From Catenibacillus sp964565805 (GTDB lineage Bacteria > Bacillota > Clostridia > Lachnospirales > Lachnospiraceae), in NCBI GenBank assembly GCA_964565805.1, contig CAZMGH010000014.1:1-64000 (forward strand): a DNA stretch of 64,000 nucleotides, read 5' to 3'. Under the pieces are notes generated by a model that worked only from the letters and a program-made list of their open reading frames with translations, searched no databases and was not told the origin of the DNA. Made by a program: the position numbers and the translations under genes. Shown one piece after another: positions 18,701-27,023 of the stretch; the stretch's first letter is position 1; every line of letters begins with the position of its first letter.

Positions 18701-20872
18701 TCAGTCCTTAAGGGAACCGGCAGAGCCGGAATAATCTTTGCCTTCTTTTGTATCCTGAGGCTCATCTGAAGCAGGAACGTTCTTTTGAGCACCATCGCCG
18801 CTCTGTTCCTCCCGGGAATCATCCGGGCGCCTTACTGGAGGCCAGACATTTTCCTCAGACAAAGGCGTCACCGGTTTATGTCCCTGCCCTTGAGAACCGG
18901 GAGGCATAGACACTTTAAAGACCGGATCTGTTCCCATAGTTTCCCCAGGGCCCTGATCCCGGTTTTCCGGAGACGGATAGGGATCCGATGGCGCCTGGCT
19001 CCGACCTTCCGGCTTTGTGTCCGCTTCCCCGTCTTCAGAAATTCCCCGCACCTGGTTAAAGATGTGCATAAATTCCTTCCCGGTAATGGTTTCATTTTCA
19101 ATAAGGTAAGCGCTGATCTTATCCAAAACGTCCAGGTTATCCTTTAAAAGGCTTACTGCCTTTTCATAGGCCACCTTCAGGATCTTCATAACCTCTTCGT
19201 CAATCTGCCCGGCAGTGGCATCGCCGCAGTTTAATACAGCACGCCCGTCCAGGTACCGGTTTTCAATGGATTCCAGGCCCATAAGTCCGAAACGCTCAGA
19301 CATACCGTACTGAGTCACCATGGCGCGAGCCAAAGCCGTTGCTCTTTCAATATCATTGGAAGCTCCGGTAGTGACAGAATCAAACCGCACATACTCTGCC
19401 GCGCGGCCGCCGTAAAGGACAACCAGTTCTTCCTCGATTTCCTTCTGGGACATCAGATACTTTTCTTCTTCAGGCACCTGCATGGTATAACCTAAAGCGC
19501 CCATGGTTCTTGGAACAATGGTAATCTTCTGCACCGGCTCTGTATTTTTCTGAAGAGCCGCGCACAAGGCATGGCCAACTTCGTGGTAGGATACGATCTT
19601 GCGCTCTTTTTCGCTGAGCACCCTGTCCTTTTTCTCCTTACCGGCAATAACCACTTCCACAGATTCAAACAGATCCTTCTGGGATACAGCCTGACGGTGA
19701 TGTTTTACAGCATTTAATGCCGCTTCATTAATAATGTTGGCCAGGTCTGACCCCACGGCTCCGCTGGTTGCCAGGGCGATCTCATGAAAGTCTACAGTCT
19801 CATCCATACGCACATTTCTGGCATGAACCTTCAAAGTGTCGATACGTCCCTTTAAATCCGGCTTTTCCACAATGATCCGCCGATCAAAACGTCCCGGACG
19901 CAAAAGAGCCTTATCCAGGATCTCCGGACGGTTGGTAGCCGCCAGAATAATGATCCCCTTGGAACCGTCAAAGCCGTCCATCTCAGACAGGAGCTGATTT
20001 AATGTCTGCTCCCGTTCGTCATTGCCGCCGTATCTGGAATCACGGCTCTTACCAATGGCATCCAGCTCATCAATGAAGATGATACATGGAGCGGACTGCT
20101 GAGCCTGCTTAAACAGATCCCGGACACGGGAGGCGCCTACACCTACGAACATTTCCACAAAGTCCGAACCGGACAAAGAGTAGAAAGGAACATTGGCCTC
20201 ACCGGCCACAGCTCTTGCCAGCAATGTTTTACCGGTTCCCGGAGGGCCTACAAGCAGGGCCCCTTTTGGAAGCTTTGCGCCAATACTTGTATATTTTTCA
20301 GGATTATGGAGGAAGTCTACGATTTCTCTCAAGGATTCCTTAGCTTCTTCCTGACCGGCCACATCCTTAAATGTTACACCCGTCTGTTTCTGAACATAAA
20401 CCTTGGCTGTGCTCTTGCCTACGCCCATAACGCCGCCGCCCTTGGACATGGCTTTGAATACAAAGACCATAACCACATAAATCACAACAAGAGGCAGAAT
20501 ATAGTACAAAAGGATCGTCATCAGCGTACTGCTGGACTGCTGGATTTCTCTCTTAAAATCAATCCCCGCATCCACCAGACGATCCGTCAGGTTCAGATCC
20601 GTCATGGCCCCTGTATAATAGGTCATACCAAGAATATAATCCTCGTCACTTCGGGTAAATTCAATCGTCCCGTCATTTTTAACGAGAACCTCCCGGATCT
20701 CGTCATTCTCCAGCCATTCAAGGAATTGATTATATGTTATTTCCTGCCGCCGACTTTCTTGCAGCTGCGCGGATAAATAATTGAAAAATAACATAACGAT
20801 CAGCGCGATCACACCTATGATCACCCAGTTGATTATATTCCGATTCTTTTTATCATCCTGTTTATTGTCCAC
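18701..20872 (-). CDS. ftsH: ATP-dependent zinc metalloprotease FtsH
   Basis: This membrane AAA+ protease degrades misfolded membrane proteins and regulators. From a GTG start at 20872 the protein is 723 aa. It has transmembrane segments near 15-35 and 110-130, Walker A VGPPGTGKT, a Walker B IFIDELDA, the second region of homology RPGRFDRR, and zinc-binding HEVGH. A Pro/Gly/Asp-rich tail of about 100 residues is longer than usual. The GTG is chosen because AAAGGAGG lies 6 nt before it; the longer reading to 20962 translates the upstream repeat. Confidence 0.94.
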   Translation of the reverse strand: MDNKQDDKKNRNIINWVIIGVIALIVMLFFNYLSAQLQESRRQEITYNQFLEWLENDEIREVLVKNDGTIEFTRSDEDYILGMTYYTGAMTDLNLTDRLVDAGIDFKREIQQSSSTLMTILLYYILPLVVIYVVMVFVFKAMSKGGGVMGVGKSTAKVYVQKQTGVTFKDVAGQEEAKESLREIVDFLHNPEKYTSIGAKLPKGALLVGPPGTGKTLLARAVAGEANVPFYSLSGSDFVEMFVGVGASRVRDLFKQAQQSAPCIIFIDELDAIGKSRDSRYGGNDEREQTLNQLLSEMDGFDGSKGIIILAATNRPEILDKALLRPGRFDRRIIVEKPDLKGRIDTLKVHARNVRMDETVDFHEIALATSGAVGSDLANIINEAALNAVKHHRQAVSQKDLFESVEVVIAGKEKKDRVLSEKERKIVSYHEVGHALCAALQKNTEPVQKITIVPRTMGALGYTMQVPEEEKYLMSQKEIEEELVVLYGGRAAEYVRFDSVTTGASNDIERATALARAMVTQYGMSERFGLMGLESIENRYLDGRAVLNCGDATAGQIDEEVMKILKVAYEKAVSLLKDNLDVLDKISAYLIENETITGKEFMHIFNQVRGISEDGEADTKPEGRSQAPSDPYPSPENRDQGPGETMGTDPVFKVSMPPGSQGQGHKPVTPLSEENVWPPVRRPDDSREEQSGDGAQKNVPASDEPQDTKEGKDYSGSAGSLKD

Positions 20873-20881
20873 AGCTTTCCT

Positions 20882-20990
20882 CCTTTCATCGTTTTTGCCG
20901 TGTCCTTCACGGCATAAGGGTATCCCCGTAGGGGATTTCATCGTTTTTGCCGTGTCTTTCACGGCATGGGGGTATCCCCGTAGGGGATTT
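20882..20990 (-). repeat. Two tandem twin-hairpin Shine-Dalgarno repeats before ftsH
   Basis: Two 52-bp copies (20887-20938 and 20939-20990) differ at only a few bases. On the minus strand each reads: a CCCC-TAC-GGGG hairpin, ATACCC, a GCCGTG-loop-CACGGC hairpin, then AAAAACGATGAAA. The copy next to ftsH runs into AGGAGG, giving the ftsH ribosome-binding site; in the distal copy this position is replaced by the next unit. The differences between copies fall mainly in the second-hairpin loop (AAGGA or AAAGA) and in the linker. Confidence 0.85.
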
Positions 20991-21024
20991 CATTGTTTTT
21001 GGATAGAGTTATCCATACTTAATT

Positions 21025-21053
21025 AATATATCCTAAAAATTCATTTAAGTCTA
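21025..21053 (-). promoter_or_regulatory. Putative sigma-A promoter of ftsH
   Basis: On the minus strand TAGACT is followed after 17 nt by TATATT. A small hairpin GGATA-ACTC-TATCC follows in the leader, then the repeats. The match is fair rather than strong. Confidence 0.45.
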
Positions 21054-21075
21054 CTAAATTCACAAAATTTTTGTA

Positions 21076-21126
21076 AAAATAGGCAACCGTTGCTGCTTTC
21101 CACAGAAGTGAACGGCAGCAACGGTT
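21076..21126 (-). terminator. Terminator after the lspA-like gene
   Basis: AACCGTTGCTGC pairs with GCAGCAACGGTT (12 bp) around an 18-nt loop. On the minus strand GCCTATTTTTAC follows. It starts 6 nt after the stop codon. Confidence 0.8.
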
Positions 21127-21131
21127 ACCTG

Positions 21132-21587
21132 CTATTTTTTGAATAAGCTTCCCACAGCCATTATTGCGCAGCCGACAAAAATACAGAAGTCTCCTAGATT
21201 AAAGATCACCTTTTCCAGTTTTTTGCTGCCAATAGAAATACGAAAATAATCCGTCACCTTTCCATAGGCCACCCGCTCAAAAGCATTGCTGGCAGCGCCT
21301 CCAAGAAGAAGAGACAGCCCAAGTTTCATCACATGGTCGCCCCGGCGGCCTAAAAGGGATAAAAGCAGTCCGATAATGATCCCCAGAGCCAGAAGCGTTG
21401 CGCCGGAAAGAAGCCTGGCCTTATTTTTTAAAATTCCCAGCATTGCTCCTGTATTATAATATTTTGTTATAATGATCCTTCCACCGGCAACTGGCGCCCT
21501 GGAATTGATTTCTTTATGCTCCCGGATCCACTTCTTGATCCGCAAATCCCCTGCTGCCACTGCTGCGGCTAATAAAATCCAGATCAT
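21132..21587 (-). CDS. lspA: Signal peptidase II-like protein (LspA family)
   Basis: This 151-aa polytopic protein would remove lipoprotein signal peptides. It is divergent but keeps the LspA features: a first helix with GDLRIKKWI (usual D..xK), NTGAMLGIL for the NxGAxF motif, GGAASNAFERVAYGKVTDYF for GNxxDRxxxGxVVDF, and FNLGDFCIFVG for FNxADxxI. Both catalytic Asp positions (VTDY and LGD) are present. The ATG at 21587 follows AGGAGGTGTG. It lies 11 nt downstream of xdhC, an unusual partner, and a second canonical lspA elsewhere in the genome is possible. Confidence 0.78.
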   Translation of the reverse strand: MIWILLAAAVAAGDLRIKKWIREHKEINSRAPVAGGRIIITKYYNTGAMLGILKNKARLLSGATLLALGIIIGLLLSLLGRRGDHVMKLGLSLLLGGAASNAFERVAYGKVTDYFRISIGSKKLEKVIFNLGDFCIFVGCAIMAVGSLFKK

Positions 21588-21598
21588 AGACACACCTC

Positions 21599-22762
21599 CT
21601 AGTGAAATTTCAGGCAATAGGCGGGATAATCCTTTGTGTATCCCATATCTCCGGACATAGCAGACTGTTCCCGAAGCTCTGCCCTAAAAGCGATCAGCTG
21701 GGCGGCTACGCTTACCCCGATCTCCCCGGGGGTCTGGGCTTTAATCGGAAGACCGATGGGCCAATGGATCCGGGCAAGAGCATCTTCCCCAAAGCCTTCC
21801 GCAAAAAGCCGCTCTTTTGTTCGGTCGATCTTATTCCGGCTTCCCATAACACCGATATATGCCGCGGGACTTTTTAAAACCTGGGTAAGTACCTGATAAT
21901 CATAGGCATGGCCCCGGGTCATGATCACTACATAATCCTTTTCAGTAATAGAGACATTTCGGGATACCTGTTCAAAATCCCCCAGGATCACATGATGGGC
22001 ATCCGGAAAAAGCTCCTCCCGGCAAAATTCCTCCCGATCCTCATAAATTACCGGTTTAAAATCCACTGCCCGGATCACCGGCACAAGGGCCTGAGCTACA
22101 TGTCCGCCGCCGAAAATATAGGTATACCCGGAATCATTTAACGGCTCTGACAGCCATATTGAGTCTTCCGGGGAGTTCTCCTTCCCCGGAAAGCTTTCGC
22201 CCTCCAACGCGCTTTCCCTTTCCATGGTACTGACATCTTCAATTCTTACCGGCGTGCTTTTAAAAAGCCGCGCCTTAAGCCCCTGTGAAACCTTTCCCTC
22301 TCCCATGAAAAATCGAAGTCCATGAACCGGATCATAAAGGCCAAGATCCTCCGCTGCCCCATGAACATATTTCGTCACAAGCCACAGGTCTAAATTCAGG
22401 CGAAAACCATCCCGGATCTGACCAAACAAATCTCTGACCCCGGCATCCTTTGGATCTATAAATATAAAACTAACCTCCACCTGGCCGCCGCAGGCCATAT
22501 TCAAGGCATTTTCCCCGTCTTCGGTTAAAGAAAATGTCCGGCTCCAGGAGGCCCGGTCTCCAAATCCATCTAAAGCGGCCCGGATACCGGCATACTCTAC
22601 AGCGCCTCCGCCAATGGTGCCGACAGTTTCACCATTTTCAAAAACTGCCATTTTTGCTCCGCTACTTCTGGGCGCCGAACCCTTACTGGAAATGATCCCT
22701 GCCAATATAAAGCTTCTGCCGCCCTTCAGGGCATCGTCCAGGTCTGCAAAAAACTGTTCCAT
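21599..22762 (-). CDS. XdhC/CoxI family protein
   Basis: XdhC-family proteins help insert or sulfurate the molybdenum cofactor of xanthine dehydrogenase-type enzymes. The 387-aa protein has the N-terminal XdhC domain (GSAPRSSGAKMAV and GTIGGGAVEY) and the C-terminal Rossmann-like part (YIFGGGHVAQALVPV, MTRGHAYDYQVL, IGVMGSRNKI, PIGLPIKAQTPGEIGVSVAAQLIA). The ATG at 22762 follows GGGAGG. No molybdenum hydroxylase gene is in the window, so its client is unknown. Confidence 0.87.
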   Translation of the reverse strand: MEQFFADLDDALKGGRSFILAGIISSKGSAPRSSGAKMAVFENGETVGTIGGGAVEYAGIRAALDGFGDRASWSRTFSLTEDGENALNMACGGQVEVSFIFIDPKDAGVRDLFGQIRDGFRLNLDLWLVTKYVHGAAEDLGLYDPVHGLRFFMGEGKVSQGLKARLFKSTPVRIEDVSTMERESALEGESFPGKENSPEDSIWLSEPLNDSGYTYIFGGGHVAQALVPVIRAVDFKPVIYEDREEFCREELFPDAHHVILGDFEQVSRNVSITEKDYVVIMTRGHAYDYQVLTQVLKSPAAYIGVMGSRNKIDRTKERLFAEGFGEDALARIHWPIGLPIKAQTPGEIGVSVAAQLIAFRAELREQSAMSGDMGYTKDYPAYCLKFH

Positions 22763-22880
22763 AATGGCCTCCCGCAACACATTCTTACAGTCTGCCCGGC
22801 AAATGGGCAAGCTGAGCGGTTACAGTCCTCCTTCCTGATGTACTTCTTATATTGTACATGAAAATAAACCGTGACACAAT

Positions 22881-22931
22881 AATAAAAAGGGCGTGTTCCC
22901 GGTTTTGTTTTTCCCGAGGAACACACCCTTT
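22881..22931 (-). terminator. Terminator after carB
   Basis: On the minus strand AAGGGTGTGTTCC pairs with GGAACACGCCCTT (one G-T pair) and is followed by TTTATTATT. It lies 11 nt after the carB stop. Confidence 0.85.
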
Positions 22932-22941
22932 CACTCAAGTT

Positions 22942-25900
22942 TTATTTAATATGACTGTGGCGTTCCTGTAAGGACATTACGCCAACTTTCTTTTCACCTT
23001 TAACAGTAAGGATACCGTTGGCAGTAGCCAGCGCGGCAGCCATCGTTGTCATATAAGGCACCCTGCTCTTAATACATGCTTTGCGCACATAGCTGTCATC
23101 CGGACCGACATCATTACTCTTTGGTGTGTTAACAACAAGGTTCACTTCTCTGTTGGTGATCAGATCATATACATTCGGACGTCCTTCGGAAATCTTATTG
23201 ACCCGCTCTGCTTTAATGCCATGTTCTGCCAGATATTCCTGAGTATACTTTGTGGATACGATCTTAAATCCAGCCTTTTTAAACTGCTTAGCCACCGCAA
23301 GTACATCATTTTTATCCCGGTTGCTGACACTGATCAGCACAGTTCCGTTCAACGGCAGGCGAGTCTGTGTAGCCTCCTGAGCCTTGTAGAAAGCTTCGCC
23401 CATATTATCAGCCAGGCCCAAGACCTCGCCGGTGGAACGCATTTCAGGTCCAAGGAGAGGGTCTACCTCTGGGAACATGTTAAATGGGAATACCGCTTCC
23501 TTAACGCCATAGTGAGGGATCTTCTTTTCTTTCATATCCTTTAACGGCGACTCCTTGCCGGTAAATTCCATAGTAATGATTTCTGTTGCCAGAGGAACCA
23601 TAGAAATATTGCACACCTTGGAAACTAATGGCACTGTGCGAGAAGCTCTTGGATTTGCCTCAAGAACATAAACCTTTCCATTTTCAATAGCATACTGCAT
23701 ATTCATCAGACCGCGCACGTTCATTTCCACTGCGATCTTCTTTGTATACTCCTTAATCGTCTCAAGATTTTCTTTGGAAATATTCTGAGACGGGATAATA
23801 CATGCGGAATCTCCGGAATGTACACCAGCTAGCTCAATATGTTCCATAACCGCAGGCACAAAAGCATGATCGCCATCGCTGATGGCATCCGCTTCACACT
23901 CCGTCGCATGCTGAAGGAAACGGTCAATAAGGATCGGGCGGTCCGGCGTCACGCCTACGGCTGCTGCCATGTAAGACTTCATGCTTTCCGGATCATAAAC
24001 CACTTCCATGCCCCGGCCTCCAAGTACGTAGGACGGACGCACCATGACCGGATAGCCGATCTCATCGGCAATCTTAAGGGCATCATCAATAGTTACAGCC
24101 ATTCCGGACTCAGGCATAGGAATACCCAGCTTGTCCATCATTGCCCGGAAATGATCCCTGTCTTCTGCCAGATCGATGACTGCCGGAGATGTTCCAAGGA
24201 TCTTCACGCCGTTCTTTTCCAGCTGCGCAGCCAGGTTCAACGGCGTTTGCCCGCCAAATTGAGCGATAACGCCAAGAGGCTTTTCTTTCTTATAAATACT
24301 TAATACATCTTCCAATGTAAGAGGCTCGAAATAGAGTTTATCAGATGTATCATAGTCTGTAGAAACCGTTTCCGGATTACAATTGACAATGATCGTCTCA
24401 AAGCCCAGTTTCTTTAATGCCAGAGCGCAATGTACGCAGCAGTAGTCAAACTCAATACCCTGTCCGATACGGTTTGGACCGCCGCCAAGGATCATGATCT
24501 TGTTTTTATTTTCGCTGGCAACGCTTTTATCCTTTACATGGTAAGTAGAATAATAGTAATTCTTATCCTGGGTCCCGCTGACATGAACGCCTTCCCATGC
24601 TTCCTCAATGCCCTCTTCCAAACGGGCTTTGCGAATATCATCTTCAGGAACCTCAAGGATCTGGCTTAAATACTTATCTGAGAAGCCATCCAGTTTTGCC
24701 TGGCGCAGAACCCCTGGCGCCGGAACCTGGCCCTTATTGCCCAGAAGCATTTCCTCCTCTTCCACAAGCTCCCGCATCTGCTCAATAAAGTAAGGCTTGA
24801 TCTTAGTCCGTTCATAAAGCTCATCAATAGAGGCGCCCTTTCTTAATGCCTCATACATAATAAACTGACGCTGGCTTGTTGGGAAATAAAGCATCTTCAA
24901 CAGCTCTTCTTTGGACTTTTCGTGAAAATCCCTTGCAAAGCCAAGACCGTACTGTCCGTTTTCCAGACTGCGGATCGCCTTCTGGAAGGCTTCCTTGTAG
25001 GTCTTTCCAATGCTCATAACTTCACCTACAGCCCGCATCTGAGTGCCCAGCTTATCTTCTACGCCTTTAAACTTTTCAAAGGCCCACCGGGCAAACTTGA
25101 TTACAACATAATCACCGTCAGGTACATATTTATCCAACGTTCCATACTTGCCGCATGGGATCTCATCCAGAGTCAGGCCGCTGGCCAGCATGGCAGAAAC
25201 AAAGGCAATAGGGAAACCGGTGGCTTTGGATGCCAGCGCGGAGGAACGGGATGTTCTCGGATTAATTTCAATAACAATGATACGGCCGTCTTGTGTATTG
25301 CGGGCGAACTGTACGTTCGTACCGCCAATCACCCGAACCTCGTTAACGATCTTGTATGCCTGACGCTGGAGTTCCTTCTGAACCTTCTCAGGAATCGTGA
25401 GCATAGGAGCTGAACAGAAAGAATCCCCGGTGTGTACTCCTAACGGATCGATATTTTCAATAAAACATACTGTGATCATATTTCCCTTGGCGTCACGGAC
25501 AACCTCCAGCTCAAGCTCTTCCCAGCCAAGGACAGATTCCTCTACAAGGACCTGGCCTACAAGGCTGGCTGCAAGTCCCCGGGCACAAACGGTCTTTAAT
25601 TCTTCAGAATTATAGACAAGTCCGCCCCCGGCGCCGCCCATCGTATAGGCCGGCCGGAGGACCACCGGATAACCCAGCCCATCGGCAATGGCAAGCGCCT
25701 CTTCAACTGAATATGCCACTTCACTGCGGGCCATCTCAATCCCCAGACGCTCCATGGTTTTTTTAAATTCAATACGATCTTCGCCTCTTTGAATGGCGTC
25801 GATCTGAACGCCTATGACCTTTACGTTATATTTGCCTAAGATTCCCTTTTCTGCCAGCTCCGAGCACAGATTCAGTCCGGACTGTCCGCCCAGGTTTGGC

Positions 25901-26160
25901 AGGACCGCATCCGGTCTTTCTTTTTCAATAATCTGCTCCAGCCGGTGAACATTTAAAGGCTCAATGTAAGTCACATCAGCTACTCCCGGGTCCGTCATGA
26001 TCGTTGCGGGATTTGAATTTACCAGCACGATCTCATAGCCCATCTGACGCAGAGCCTTACATGCCTGAGTTCCTGAATAGTCAAACTCACACGCCTGACC
26101 GATGATGATAGGGCCGGAACCAATAATCAATACTTTGTGAATATCATTTCTCTTTCCCAT
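22942..26160 (-). CDS. carB: Carbamoyl-phosphate synthase large subunit
   Basis: This subunit makes carbamoyl phosphate for arginine and pyrimidines. The 1072-aa protein has two homologous ATP-grasp halves. The first opens KVLIIGSGPIIIGQACEFDYSG and holds RPAYTMGGAGGG; the second has ILGGGPNRIGQGIEFDYC and RPSYVLGGRGMEVVYD. A C-terminal MGS-like regulatory domain follows (residues about 930-1070). The ATG at 26160 follows AAGAAGGAGG supplied by a twin-hairpin repeat. The small subunit carA is not adjacent; the assembly gap lies directly upstream. Confidence 0.96.
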   Translation of the reverse strand: MGKRNDIHKVLIIGSGPIIIGQACEFDYSGTQACKALRQMGYEIVLVNSNPATIMTDPGVADVTYIEPLNVHRLEQIIEKERPDAVLPNLGGQSGLNLCSELAEKGILGKYNVKVIGVQIDAIQRGEDRIEFKKTMERLGIEMARSEVAYSVEEALAIADGLGYPVVLRPAYTMGGAGGGLVYNSEELKTVCARGLAASLVGQVLVEESVLGWEELELEVVRDAKGNMITVCFIENIDPLGVHTGDSFCSAPMLTIPEKVQKELQRQAYKIVNEVRVIGGTNVQFARNTQDGRIIVIEINPRTSRSSALASKATGFPIAFVSAMLASGLTLDEIPCGKYGTLDKYVPDGDYVVIKFARWAFEKFKGVEDKLGTQMRAVGEVMSIGKTYKEAFQKAIRSLENGQYGLGFARDFHEKSKEELLKMLYFPTSQRQFIMYEALRKGASIDELYERTKIKPYFIEQMRELVEEEEMLLGNKGQVPAPGVLRQAKLDGFSDKYLSQILEVPEDDIRKARLEEGIEEAWEGVHVSGTQDKNYYYSTYHVKDKSVASENKNKIMILGGGPNRIGQGIEFDYCCVHCALALKKLGFETIIVNCNPETVSTDYDTSDKLYFEPLTLEDVLSIYKKEKPLGVIAQFGGQTPLNLAAQLEKNGVKILGTSPAVIDLAEDRDHFRAMMDKLGIPMPESGMAVTIDDALKIADEIGYPVMVRPSYVLGGRGMEVVYDPESMKSYMAAAVGVTPDRPILIDRFLQHATECEADAISDGDHAFVPAVMEHIELAGVHSGDSACIIPSQNISKENLETIKEYTKKIAVEMNVRGLMNMQYAIENGKVYVLEANPRASRTVPLVSKVCNISMVPLATEIITMEFTGKESPLKDMKEKKIPHYGVKEAVFPFNMFPEVDPLLGPEMRSTGEVLGLADNMGEAFYKAQEATQTRLPLNGTVLISVSNRDKNDVLAVAKQFKKAGFKIVSTKYTQEYLAEHGIKAERVNKISEGRPNVYDLITNREVNLVVNTPKSNDVGPDDSYVRKACIKSRVPYMTTMAAALATANGILTVKGEKKVGVMSLQERHSHIK

Positions 26161-26162
26161 AG

Positions 26163-26194
26163 TTTCCTCCTTCTTGGCCTGAACTCTTAGGCCA
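26163..26194 (-). repeat. Twin-hairpin repeat (partial) next to the carB start
   Basis: On the minus strand the visible part reads GGCCT-AAGAGTTC-AGGCC and AAGAAGGAGGAAA, then the carB ATG. Its upstream half is lost in the N gap. The same 32 bases recur at 26295-26326 on the other side of the gap. Confidence 0.8.
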
Positions 26195-26294
26195 NNNNNN
26201 NNNNNNNNNNNNNNNNNNNNNNNNNNNNNNNNNNNNNNNNNNNNNNNNNNNNNNNNNNNNNNNNNNNNNNNNNNNNNNNNNNNNNNNNNNNNNN
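26195..26294. other. Assembly gap of 100 N inside a tandem repeat array
   Basis: Exactly 100 N separate two identical 32-base flanks that belong to the twin-hairpin repeat. A round 100 usually marks a gap of unknown size. The array was probably unresolved by short reads, so the true number of repeat units before carB, or any other DNA there, is unknown. Confidence 0.9.
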
Positions 26295-26363
26295 TTTCCT
26301 CCTTCTTGGCCTGAACTCTTAGGCCATATAGGTATCCCCTTGCGGGGTTGCCTCCTTCTTGGC
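26295..26363 (-). repeat. Twin-hairpin repeat unit distal to carB
   Basis: This unit is complete. On the minus strand it reads: GGCCAAGAAGGAGG from a further unit, then CCCC-GCAA-GGGG (a GNRA tetraloop hairpin), ATACCTATAT, GGCCT-AAGAGTTC-AGGCC, and AAGAAGGAGG. A third Shine-Dalgarno/GGCC end at 26350-26363 shows that the array is at least two to three units long. No gene starts behind the inner Shine-Dalgarno copies. Confidence 0.8.
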
Positions 26364-26436
26364 CGCTTTTTCCCGCCGCCCTGAGTTGTTACCAATATTC
26401 TACCATTTTTTTTACAGATATGGAACTATTTTTATA

Positions 26437-26940
26437 CTAAAAGCTGCGAATCCTGTCACTGCCGTCATCTACAGTATTTTCTATGGACTGGATCACCACA
26501 TAATAGCCAAACTTATCATTAACCTTTACAAATACCCGATCTCCCGCCTTATGGCCCATAATGGCCTTTCCTATAGGGGATTCATTGCTGATACGTCCTT
26601 CCAGGGAATTTTCCCGGATGGTGGTGACGATCTTGTAAGTCTCACATGCTCCTTCGTCCTCAAAAAGCAGGGTTACTGTATTATTCAGGCCCACCTCATC
26701 GGCTTTAGAATCATCAGAGATGACCTGGGCAGTTTTGATCATCCGCTCCAGATACCGGATACGGCTCTCATTTTTATTTTTATCCCTTTTTGCCGCGTAA
26801 TATTCAAAGTTCTCGCTTAAATCTCCCTGTTCCCGGGCTTCCTTTACCGCAGCGATAGCATCTTTACGTACCACAAGCTTCCGGTAGTCAATCTCCTCCT
26901 GGAGACGTTTTATATCGTTTTCTGTTAATCTGTCATGCAT
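26437..26940 (-). CDS. greA: GreA/GreB family transcription elongation factor
   Basis: This protein rescues backtracked RNA polymerase by stimulating transcript cleavage. The 167-aa protein has an N-terminal coiled coil whose tip bears the acidic EQGDLSENFEYYAAKRDK motif (about 37-54) and a C-terminal FKBP-like domain (GKAIMGHKAGDRVFVK). It is typical in length. The Lachnospiraceae often have more than one Gre factor, so the exact paralogue is uncertain. Confidence 0.9.
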   Translation of the reverse strand: MHDRLTENDIKRLQEEIDYRKLVVRKDAIAAVKEAREQGDLSENFEYYAAKRDKNKNESRIRYLERMIKTAQVISDDSKADEVGLNNTVTLLFEDEGACETYKIVTTIRENSLEGRISNESPIGKAIMGHKAGDRVFVKVNDKFGYYVVIQSIENTVDDGSDRIRSF

Positions 26941-27023
26941 TTTCTATCACTTCCCGAAAAAATTTCATATCTTTTTTACCGGCAGATTACGGCAGGATAT
27001 GACCCACAGCCAAACGGATCCAT

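Noticed and set aside
26144..26395. Open frame running across the N gap
   Set aside because: Its sequence is the repeat array and undetermined bases; the conserved peptide pieces only reflect the repeat.
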